From Nitrospirota bacterium (GTDB lineage Bacteria; Nitrospinota_A; UBA7883; JACRGQ01): a DNA stretch of 6,391 bases. Positions within the stretch are counted from its first letter, which is position 1. Each line of letters starts with the position of its first letter. The notes below the pieces were generated by a model. That model was not told where the DNA came from, ran no database searches, and saw nothing but the letters and a program-made list of their open reading frames with translations. Positions 1 to 4,521 of the stretch are shown here, one piece after another. Where the stretch lies: assembly GCA_024275775.1 (NCBI GenBank), contig JAJRYM010000137.1, positions 1-6,391 of the forward strand. Reading direction: 5' to 3'. The position numbers and the translations under genes are program-made.

Positions 1-158
1 GCCTTGTCTATATTGTCGAAAGACACGAAATCCGCCAGACCCTTCTTGGACAAAACTTCCGTTATCGCCGCTGTCAATGTCGTTTTGCCGTGATCAACGT
101 GACCTATGGTCCCGATGTTTACGTGCGGTTTACTACGATCAAATTTTTCCTTAGCCAT
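1..158 (-). CDS. tuf: Elongation factor Tu, N-terminal fragment (runs off window)
   Basis: EF-Tu is the cytosolic GTPase that carries aminoacyl-tRNA to the ribosomal A site. Only the first 52 codons are visible. The protein begins MAKEKFDRSKPHVNIGTIGH and contains the P-loop GHVDHGKT at residues 19-26, which binds the GTP phosphates. It then reaches the start of the switch I/effector region (FDNIDKA) at the window edge. The ATG at 158 is preceded by a strong Shine-Dalgarno GGAGG (166-170) with 7 nt spacing. The gene lies 41 bp downstream of tRNA-Thr(GGT) in the same direction, so it is probably the last visible cistron of the tRNA operon. Identity is essentially certain. Whether the genome has a second tuf copy cannot be seen here. 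Confidence 0.97.
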   Translation of the reverse strand, partial: MAKEKFDRSKPHVNIGTIGHVDHGKTTLTAAITEVLSKKGLADFVSFDNIDK

Positions 159-199
159 TACTTATCCTCCCAACACCCTTATATAACCAGCAATTAAGG

Positions 200-274
200 T
201 GGAGCCCACGCCCGGACTTGAACCGGGGACCTCTTCCTTACCAAGGAAGTGCTCCACCACTGAGCTACGTGGGC
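200..274 (-). tRNA. thrT: tRNA-Thr (anticodon GGT)
   Basis: This 75-nt gene folds as a complete cloverleaf. The acceptor arms are GCCCACG and CGTGGGC, with discriminator T and an encoded CCA. The D stem is GCTC/GAGC. The anticodon stem CTTCC/GGAAG encloses the loop TTGGTAA, giving anticodon GGT, which reads ACC and ACU. The T arm is CCCGG-TTCAAGT-CCGGG. It is the last tRNA before tuf, matching E. coli thrT. The gap to the preceding tRNA-Gly is 23 bp. Confidence 0.96.
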
Positions 275-297
275 CTTCAGGCCTCACAAATATTTTC

Positions 298-374
298 TGG
301 AGCGGGAAACGGGATTCGAACCCGCGACCCTCAGCTTGGAAGGCTGATGCTCTAGCCAACTGAGCTATTCCCGC
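298..374 (-). tRNA. glyT: tRNA-Gly (anticodon TCC)
   Basis: This 77-nt cloverleaf has acceptor GCGGGAA/TTCCCGC, discriminator T and an encoded CCA. The anticodon stem TCAGC/GCTGA encloses CTTCCAA, giving anticodon TCC, which reads GGA and GGG. The T arm is GCGGG-TTCGAAT-CCCGT with one terminal G-U pair. It occupies the place of glyT in the E. coli tufB operon. The gap from tRNA-Tyr is 43 bp. Confidence 0.96.
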
Positions 375-417
375 AGAATTCATAATTAATCCTTTATCCT
401 CAAAAGGTCGCACAAAA

Positions 418-504
418 TGGTGGAGAGGGGAGGATTCGAACCTCCGAAGGCGTAAAGCCGACAGATTTACAGTCTGTTCCCTTTGGCCGCTCGGGAACCT
501 CTCC
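418..504 (-). tRNA. tyrU: tRNA-Tyr (anticodon GTA)
   Basis: This 87-nt class II tRNA has the long variable arm typical of bacterial tRNA-Tyr. The acceptor is GGAGAGG/CCTCTCC with discriminator A and an encoded CCA. The anticodon stem ACAGA/TCTGT encloses CTGTAAA, giving anticodon GTA. The T arm is GGAGG-TTCGAAT-CCTCC. It lies 19 bp downstream of tRNA-Thr(TGT) in the same transcript, the position of tyrU in E. coli. Confidence 0.96.
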
Positions 505-523
505 CAATAAACCAGCTACCACC

Positions 524-599
524 TGGAGCTGGCGAAGGGACTCGAACCCCCGACCGGCTGATTACAAATCAGCTGCTCTACCAGCTGAGCTACGCCAGC
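524..599 (-). tRNA. thrU: tRNA-Thr (anticodon TGT)
   Basis: This 76-nt cloverleaf has acceptor GCTGGCG/CGCCAGC, discriminator T and an encoded CCA. The anticodon stem GCTGA/TCAGC encloses TTTGTAA, giving anticodon TGT, which reads ACA and ACG. It is the promoter-proximal gene of the tRNA-tuf operon, about 18 nt from the predicted transcription start, and corresponds to E. coli thrU. Confidence 0.96.
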
Positions 600-623
600 A
601 ATCTCCAAAAACCACAAACCTAA

Positions 624-653
624 ATGATAGTTATGACAGAGCAGTTATGTCAA
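624..653 (-). promoter_or_regulatory. Sigma70-type promoter of the tRNA-tuf operon
   Basis: On the minus strand a perfect -35 TTGACA (648-653) is followed after 18 bp by a -10 TATCAT (624-629; five of six consensus bases). Transcription would start near 617, leaving a leader of about 18 nt before tRNA-Thr(TGT). A near-consensus promoter fits a stable-RNA operon. The stretch just upstream (about 655-675) is fairly A/T-rich, as an UP element or activator site might be, but no specific site can be assigned by eye. Confidence 0.8.
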
Positions 654-693
654 GACAAATCTGATAATTCAAACCGCTCCCGCCCGCTTTTTC

Positions 694-716
694 CGACGGA
701 TTGGAAACGACGGATT
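694..716. repeat. 9-bp direct repeat pair, 14-bp period
   Basis: CGACGGATT occurs at 694-702 and again at 708-716, separated by GGAAA. The period of 14 bp is not a whole helical turn. The pair lies roughly 75-100 bp upstream of the predicted tRNA operon start, within the range of upstream activator sites. It could be a tandem regulator site or a small chance duplication. The sequence does not look like the A/T-rich Fis consensus. Confidence 0.4.
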
Positions 717-727
717 TAAGATAGCAT

Positions 728-765
728 AAAAAAGGGATCGCCGGAAAGTTTTTCCCGCTTTTTTT
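728..765. repeat. Imperfect inverted repeat with flanking A and T runs (possible bidirectional terminator)
   Basis: AAAAAAGGGA (728-737) can pair with TCCC-GC-TTTTTT (753-764), with GC bulged. An alternative internal hairpin is GGAAA-GTT-TTTCC (743-755). T runs end the structure on both strands, as in a weak bidirectional intrinsic terminator. No gene is seen to end here, so it may instead insulate the divergent promoters or be chance A/T structure. Confidence 0.25.
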
Positions 766-833
766 ATACGAAAAAATACAGTCGTTAAAAGTGCGCAAAG
801 GTAATTCCGGTTGAAGAAATGCAAAATTCGAAA

Positions 834-862
834 TTGACAAATCTTTTGTTTGCAAATAATAT
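834..862 (+). promoter_or_regulatory. Sigma70-type promoter of the fis-like operon
   Basis: A perfect -35 TTGACA (834-839) is followed by 17 bp and TAATAT (857-862; four of six). A better-matching -10, AATAAT (855-860), has a shorter 15-bp spacer. Transcription would start near 867-870, just before the Shine-Dalgarno-like AGGGGAG (877-883). The spacer holds the palindrome TTTGCAAA (849-856) and a small inverted repeat ACAAA-TCT-TTTGT (837-849), either of which could be an operator. This placement rules out the TTG at 850 as the protein start. Confidence 0.6.
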
Positions 863-892
863 TTTTTATCTGGTACAGGGGAGAATCCACGT

Positions 893-922
893 ATGAAAAG
901 GGTTGCATATATTCCGGCATGA
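893..922 (+). CDS. Possible 9-residue leader peptide MKRVAYIPA
   Basis: An ATG at 893 opens nine codons (MKRVAYIPA) ending in TGA at 920-922. It has a Shine-Dalgarno-like AGGGGAG (877-883) nine bases upstream. The stop overlaps the ATG of the following fis-like gene as ATGA, the classic arrangement for translational coupling. The fis-like gene has no well-spaced ribosome binding site of its own; the nearest purine run, AAAAGGG, ends 16 bases before it. The inference is that ribosomes load at 893 and re-initiate at 919. It is too short to judge by coding bias, so this rests on spacing and overlap only. Confidence 0.4.
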   Translation: MKRVAYIPA

Positions 923-1155
923 CGATAGATAATTTTCTCGATAGAGAACTGAAACGCCACCTATCCATGCTGAAAAGCATGAAAAACGGCAACCTGCATA
1001 AAATGGTGATGGGAGTTGTCGAGACATCTCTGCTCAAAATGGTTCTCGCAGAGACAAAAGGCAACCAGACAGACGCTTCCCGCATTCTAGGCATCAACCG
1101 AAACACACTTCGCAAAAAGATAAATGATTATCAAATTGACGTGCGCAAAGATTAA
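919..1155 (+). CDS. fis: Fis-family DNA-binding protein, short form
   Basis: The 78-residue protein has the Fis core: a dimerisation helix region (LHKMVMGVVETSLLKMVLAETKG, about residues 26-48) and a helix-turn-helix (GNQTDASRILGINRNTLRKK, residues 48-67). Residues N60, R61, T63, R65 and K66 match the DNA contacts N84, R85, T87, R89 and K90 of E. coli Fis, a constant offset of 24. The missing N-terminal part corresponds to the beta-hairpin arm that activates DNA invertases in E. coli, so that role is unlikely. The same fold closes NtrC-type regulators, but this is a free-standing protein. Start 919 is chosen because the only upstream in-frame start, TTG 850, lies inside the promoter. It is divergent from the tRNA-tuf operon, which Fis activates in E. 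coli. A nucleoid/regulatory role is inferred. Confidence 0.85.
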   Translation: MTIDNFLDRELKRHLSMLKSMKNGNLHKMVMGVVETSLLKMVLAETKGNQTDASRILGINRNTLRKKINDYQIDVRKD

Positions 1156-1199
1156 TTATCCGCAAACGGTTCGCAAAGCGGACTTCTAAAGCCAAGCCT

Positions 1200-1508
1200 A
1201 TGGTTCTTCTTGAATTCAGCATGACCCCCATGGACAAGGGCGAAAGCGTAAGCGAGCAGGTAAGCCGCTCGCTGGAGATAATCGATAAAAGCGGCCTGCC
1301 TTACAAGCTGAACCCTATGGGAACGGTCATAGAAGGCGAGTTCGACGAGGTAATTAGCGTTGTAAAAGCCTGCTTTGAACGTATGTCTCAGGATTGCGCC
1401 AGGATTTCCACAACCATCAAGATGGACTACCGGCAAGGCAGAACCGGAAGGCTGGAGGCAAAAATCAAAAGCGTGGAAAACCGGCTGGGGAAGGAACTTT
1501 CCAAGTAA
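1200..1508 (+). CDS. MTH1187-family thiamine-binding protein
   Basis: This 102-residue protein matches the MTH1187/YqgV family (formerly DUF77, Thiamine_BP). These are small cytosolic ferredoxin-like proteins reported to bind thiamine and to form oligomers. Visible family features are the first strand VLLEFSMTP (residues 2-10), the segment LPYKLNPMGTVIEGEFDEV (33-51) and RISTTIKMDYRQGR (68-81). Length is normal for the family. The ATG at 1200 is needed to keep the first strand, yet no convincing Shine-Dalgarno precedes it. The 44-bp gap after the fis-like gene contains a small stem TCCGC/GCGGA (1159-1182) without a T run, so the two genes are probably co-transcribed. Its physiological role here is unknown; a link to thiamine salvage is only a family-level inference. 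Confidence 0.85.
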   Translation: MVLLEFSMTPMDKGESVSEQVSRSLEIIDKSGLPYKLNPMGTVIEGEFDEVISVVKACFERMSQDCARISTTIKMDYRQGRTGRLEAKIKSVENRLGKELSK

Positions 1509-1524
1509 CTTTCGTTTTCTCCGT

Positions 1525-1547
1525 CCGTTCAGAGTTTCATGGAACGG
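1525..1547 (+). terminator. Weak hairpin after the thiamine-binding gene
   Basis: A perfect 6-bp stem, CCGTTC (1525-1530) and GAACGG (1542-1547), encloses an 11-nt loop about 17 bases after the stop at 1508. It is followed on the plus strand by TTTATC, only a short T tract. It overlaps the 3' end of the convergent folE, where coding constraint could also explain the sequence. It could end the fis operon transcript, but weakly. Confidence 0.25.
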
Positions 1548-2083
1548 TTTATCAACTGCAAAAATTCCATTCTGGTTCGGTTGTCCGACTTGAACGCGCC
1601 CAGCATGGCGGACGTTACGGTAAAACTTTCCTCTTTTTCCACCCCCCGCATAGCCATGCAAAGATGCTTCGCTTCCATCACCACCGCCACGCCTTTAGGG
1701 TGAATATGGCTTTCGATGATATTCGCGATTTGCGTGGTCAGCCGTTCCTGAACCTGGAGCCGCCGGGAAAAGGCGTCCACCAGTCTCGGCAGTTTTGAAA
1801 GACCGATTATTTTCCCGTCCGGTATATACGCCACGTGGCATGTGCCAAAGAAAGGAAGCAGGTGATGCTCGCACAATGAGTAGAAGGAAATATCCTTTAC
1901 CAGAAGCATTTCATCGTAATCGGCGTCGAAAAGAGCATCGCCTATTATGCTTTCAACATCTTCGCTGTAACCAGCCGTAAGGAATTTCAGGGCATCGCTT
2001 ACGCGCCTCGGAGTATCTTTGAGGCCCTGCCGGTCGGGGTCCTCTCCTATCTGTTTTAAAATAGTTTTAACTGCGTCAATCAA
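1529..2083 (-). CDS. folE: GTP cyclohydrolase I (TTG start)
   Basis: FolE converts GTP to 7,8-dihydroneopterin triphosphate, the first step towards tetrahydrofolate and also the entry to queuosine precursors. The 184-residue protein shows GEDPDRQGLKDTPRRV (13-28), the zinc and catalytic segment FYSLCEHHLLPFFG (67-80), LSKLPRLVDAFSRRLQVQERLT (95-116) and a C-terminal KHLCMAMRGV (139-148). C71, H74 and C142 correspond to the zinc ligands C110, H113 and C181 of E. coli FolE with identical spacing. The start is TTG at 2083: an in-frame TGA lies at 2111-2113, no ATG or GTG lies between, and AGAGGG (2092-2097) sits 8 nt upstream. The gene is 82 bp downstream of the IHF/HU gene and converges on the thiamine-binding gene with a 20-bp gap. 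Confidence 0.95.
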   Translation of the reverse strand: MIDAVKTILKQIGEDPDRQGLKDTPRRVSDALKFLTAGYSEDVESIIGDALFDADYDEMLLVKDISFYSLCEHHLLPFFGTCHVAYIPDGKIIGLSKLPRLVDAFSRRLQVQERLTTQIANIIESHIHPKGVAVVMEAKHLCMAMRGVEKEESFTVTSAMLGAFKSDNRTRMEFLQLINRSMKL

Positions 2084-2165
2084 TGGGACAACCCTCTTGG
2101 AAAAGTTTTTTCAGCAATACGTTTCGGCTGGCTGGCATTACGGTCAACGTCTGCTGGAGAAAAAA

Positions 2166-2441
2166 TCAGGTATTAACCGCCGCTCTAAAATATTTACCGG
2201 CCTTGAAACGGACAACTTTTCGCGCCGATATTTCGGCCTCTTCGCCTGTTTTGGGATTTCTGCCGATTCTCGCCTTTTTCTCCCTGACCTGAAAAGAGCC
2301 GAAACGGCGCAGGATAACGCTATTACCCTGGGCAAGGCTTTCCTTGATAAGACTGATAATAGTCTCCACCGCCTCTTCCGCGGCCGGCTTTTGCAGGCCT
2401 GCCTTTTCAAGAACCCGGTTTACGATATCGGCTTTGGTCAT
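2166..2441 (-). CDS. IHF/HU-family DNA-bending protein
   Basis: The 91-residue protein has the usual length and layout of the HU/IHF family. These are dimeric nucleoid proteins whose two beta arms insert a proline into the minor groove and bend DNA. Visible are an N-terminal helical part beginning MTKADIVNRVLEKAGL, the core FGSFQVREKKARIGRNPKTG (47-66) with the intercalating Pro63, and the closing ISARKVVRFKAGK (71-83). The GRNPKTGE and ISARKVV segments resemble IHF-alpha more than HU, but I cannot separate the subfamilies by eye. The ATG at 2441 has AAGGAG (2446-2451) four bases upstream. It lies 126 bp after dxr with a candidate promoter of its own, and folE follows. Confidence 0.93.
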   Translation of the reverse strand: MTKADIVNRVLEKAGLQKPAAEEAVETIISLIKESLAQGNSVILRRFGSFQVREKKARIGRNPKTGEEAEISARKVVRFKAGKYFRAAVNT

Positions 2442-2459
2442 TTGACTCCTTTTCCCTAA

Positions 2460-2488
2460 AATCTAGCATATTTGAAAATTTATTACAA
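2460..2488 (-). promoter_or_regulatory. Candidate promoter for the IHF/HU gene
   Basis: On the minus strand TTGTAA (2483-2488) is followed after 17 bp by TAGATT (2460-2465), preceded by TG plus one base (extended -10, TGC at 2466-2468). Both boxes match consensus at four of six positions. The start would fall near 2453, only just upstream of the AAGGAG ribosome site. The surrounding dxr-IHF gap is A/T-rich and holds no convincing terminator. Confidence 0.35.
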
Positions 2489-2567
2489 TATCATCAGGAA
2501 AAGCAGGAAGATATTTTTTTAAAAGGCGATGGACGGCCAAACGGAATTTCACCCCCGTAAATAAAGA

Positions 2568-3710
2568 TCAAAGCAGAGTTCTTACCAGCTCTCCCCCTTC
2601 CTTATGGGCCTTTATGATATTTTCAAGCTTGTTATCGGAGCGAAGAGAAGCCTTGGAAATCGCTTGTTCCACGAGCTTTGGAATATCCAAAAAGCCCGCC
2701 CTCCCCTCAAGAAACGCTTCTACTGCCGCTTCGTTGGCGGCATTCAGCACGGCGGGCATCGTGCCGCCTTTGGCAAGGGCCTCATAGGCGAGGCTCAGGC
2801 ATGGAAACCGCTTGGTATCCGGCGGAAAAAACTCCAGTTTTTTTTCTTTTAAGAGATCAAGACTCCCGCACGGCGCAGGCAGACGGTCGGGATATGAAAG
2901 GGCGTAGGCTATGGGCACCTTCATATCGGGCATTCCCATCTGGGCCATTACGGAGGTATCCTCGAATTCGACCATGGAATGAACGATGCTCTGTGGATGA
3001 ACGAGAACCTGAATTTTTTCCGGAGGAACGCCGAAAAGCCAGCGGGCTTCTATCACTTCCAGCCCCTTGTTCATAAGAGTTGCGGAATCAATCGTTATTT
3101 TGGCTCCCATTTTCCATCTGGGATGTTTAAGCGCCATTGCCGGCGTGACCTTTTCGAGCTTTTTGTAGGCGGTATTGAGGAACGGCCCTCCCGACGCGGT
3201 GAGAATTATTTTTTTCAGTCTTTTCTCCGGCTCGCCGTTAAGGCACTGGAACACTGCGGAGTGTTCGCTGTCTATAGGCAAAAGAGAAGCGCCGGATTTT
3301 TTTGCGGCGGCGGTTATCAGCCTTCCCGCCATAACCATCGGCTCCTTGTTGGCTATCGCAATCCGCACTCCTTTTTTTATGGAAGCGAGCGTAGGCAGAA
3401 GCCCGGCGGAACCGGCGATGGCCGATACAATCGTATCGGCTTCCAGCGATTCGATCATTTCAAGTATCCCTTCCTCGCCGGCCAGTATTGAAGTGCGGCC
3501 GTGAGCGGCTTTTTTGAGGCGCATAAAAGAAGCCGGGTGAGATATGGCCGCTATTTTGGGCCTGAATTGGCCGAGTATCTTTTCGCACCGGCCGATGTTT
3601 CTGTTGGCGGAAATACCTACAAGCTTAAACCGCCTTGGATTCGCGCGTATTACCTCAAGGCAGTTCCTGCCGATGGAGCCGGTGGCGCCGAGAATGATTA
3701 TTTTTTTCAA
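2568..3710 (-). CDS. dxr: 1-deoxy-D-xylulose 5-phosphate reductoisomerase (TTG start)
   Basis: Dxr converts DXP to 2-C-methyl-D-erythritol 4-phosphate with NADPH, the committed step of the MEP isoprenoid pathway and the target of fosmidomycin. The 380-residue protein has the NADPH-binding GATGSIG (8-14), IANKEPMV (119-126), the metal-binding PIDSEHSAVFQCL (145-157) with D147 and E149, the flexible-loop HPRWKMG (196-202) and MNKGLEVIEA (213-222) with E218 and E221. Length is close to the family norm. The start is TTG at 3710, supported by the N-terminal match MKKIIILGATG and the absence of any other start nearby. It overlaps the cdsA stop as TTGA, so translation is probably coupled. The residue after NKE is proline, where Ser, Ala or Thr is usual. 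Confidence 0.97.
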   Translation of the reverse strand: MKKIIILGATGSIGRNCLEVIRANPRRFKLVGISANRNIGRCEKILGQFRPKIAAISHPASFMRLKKAAHGRTSILAGEEGILEMIESLEADTIVSAIAGSAGLLPTLASIKKGVRIAIANKEPMVMAGRLITAAAKKSGASLLPIDSEHSAVFQCLNGEPEKRLKKIILTASGGPFLNTAYKKLEKVTPAMALKHPRWKMGAKITIDSATLMNKGLEVIEARWLFGVPPEKIQVLVHPQSIVHSMVEFEDTSVMAQMGMPDMKVPIAYALSYPDRLPAPCGSLDLLKEKKLEFFPPDTKRFPCLSLAYEALAKGGTMPAVLNAANEAAVEAFLEGRAGFLDIPKLVEQAISKASLRSDNKLENIIKAHKEGGELVRTLL

Positions 3711-4495
3711 GAAACCGCCCCCCGCGCCAAAAGAAAAATATAAAAAATAGGCAGAGAGAACATAACGGCATCCACCCTGTCGAGAAGGCCTCCGTGCCCC
3801 GGCAGGATGGAGCCGGAATCCTTAACGCCGAAATATCTTTTCATCATCGATTCAGACAGGTCGCCCAGCGGCCCTATCACTCCGCCCGCTACTCCGGCGG
3901 CTACGACCGTTACGGCATCCGCACTCCTGAAAAACAGGGATGCAAACAGAAAGCAGAAGAGCAGAGCCGATAAAACTCCGCCCACCGCTCCTTCAACAGT
4001 TTTTCCGGGCGATATGGCCGGCGCGAGTTTATGTTTTCCAAAAGCGCGTCCCGCGTAATAGGCGCCTATATCAGCCCCCCACACCCCGAAACAGCCGAGC
4101 AAAACAAGCCTCTCACCTTCCGGCATGCTCCTCAGTAAAATCGGAGCCGAAAAGCAGACCCCTATGTACACAACGCCCAGAAGAGTGAAGACAAGCGTTT
4201 CCATACCCGCCTCTTTTTTCATAACAGCGCCGGCGAACAGCGTAATAAGAATTATGGCTAAAGCGGCGTAGGCGGCCGGCATGTAGGAAAGAGATATGAA
4301 TTCGATTACCAGCGCGGCGGCCGTACCGTGCGCAAGGAGAACCCTGACTCCCTTTTTTGACGCCATCTGCGAATATTCGAAAAAACAGGCCGATGATACG
4401 GCCATTACAAAAACGGCAAAAACGGAAACCGGAGCGAACCATACAATAAGAAAAACGGAAGGAGCGAGAACAGCGGCGGTGGCAATACGCTTCAT
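3707..4495 (-). CDS. cdsA: Phosphatidate cytidylyltransferase (CDP-diglyceride synthase)
   Basis: CdsA is a polytopic inner-membrane enzyme that makes CDP-diacylglycerol from phosphatidic acid and CTP for phospholipid synthesis. The 262-residue protein consists of successive hydrophobic segments, beginning about residues 8-33, and then conserved cytoplasmic-facing motifs. These are ADIGAYYAGRAFGKHKLAP (141-159), SPGKTVEGAVGG (162-173), GPLGDLSESMMKR (208-220) and the family signature KDSGSILPGHGGLLDRVD (225-242), with its conserved Asp, His and Asp-Arg residues. The ATG at 4495 lies 26 bp after uppS and has only a weak GGAT ribosome site, which falls within a small hairpin. Its stop overlaps the dxr start. 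Confidence 0.96.
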   Translation of the reverse strand: MKRIATAAVLAPSVFLIVWFAPVSVFAVFVMAVSSACFFEYSQMASKKGVRVLLAHGTAAALVIEFISLSYMPAAYAALAIILITLFAGAVMKKEAGMETLVFTLLGVVYIGVCFSAPILLRSMPEGERLVLLGCFGVWGADIGAYYAGRAFGKHKLAPAISPGKTVEGAVGGVLSALLFCFLFASLFFRSADAVTVVAAGVAGGVIGPLGDLSESMMKRYFGVKDSGSILPGHGGLLDRVDAVMFSLPIFYIFLLARGAVS

Positions 4496-4518
4496 GAACT
4501 GTTATCCATTAACGGATA
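4492..4518 (-). promoter_or_regulatory. Mini-ORF and hairpin in the uppS-cdsA junction
   Basis: In the transcript TATCC-GTTAAT-GGATA (4503-4518) forms a 5-bp stem that covers the GGAT nearest the cdsA start. Inside it an ATG at 4509 opens a five-codon frame (MDNSS) whose TGA overlaps the cdsA ATG as ATGA. AAGG at 4520-4523 sits 10 bases before that ATG. This could tune cdsA translation by re-initiation. The elements are short enough to arise by chance. Confidence 0.25.
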
Positions 4519-4521
4519 GCC

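Larger units (their letters stand above)
654..833. other. Intergenic region between divergent promoters
   Basis: The gene-free stretch from 600 to 918 holds two outward-facing promoters, with this 180-bp core between their -35 boxes. No frame here looks like a protein. The core contains the direct-repeat pair at 694-716, the imperfect inverted repeat with flanking A/T runs at 728-765, and two copies of CCCGCTTTTT (683-692 and 754-763). It is long enough to hold upstream activator sites for either promoter. Confidence 0.6.

Noticed and set aside
162..413. Open reading frame across the tRNA-Thr/tRNA-Gly genes
   Set aside because: It reads through two perfect tRNA cloverleaves; the frame is accidental.
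850..918. Upstream extension of the fis-like protein from TTG 850
   Set aside because: It lies inside the predicted promoter, has no ribosome binding site, and adds sequence unlike any Fis N-terminus.
631..1115. Minus-strand frames opposite the fis gene and its upstream region
   Set aside because: No recognisable protein features, no ribosome sites, and they oppose a clear Fis gene and its promoter.
791..1150. Exact 10-bp repeat GTGCGCAAAG at 791-800 and 1141-1150
   Set aside because: One copy is within the fis coding end; with only two copies and no further symmetry it is most simply chance.
1159..1182. Hairpin TCCGC/GCGGA between fis and the thiamine-binding gene as a terminator
   Set aside because: Only 5 bp with a 14-nt loop and no T run, so termination is unlikely.
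2979..3504. Long plus-strand frames within dxr
   Set aside because: They are antisense to a full-length Dxr with all catalytic motifs and show low-complexity, arginine-rich shadow translation.
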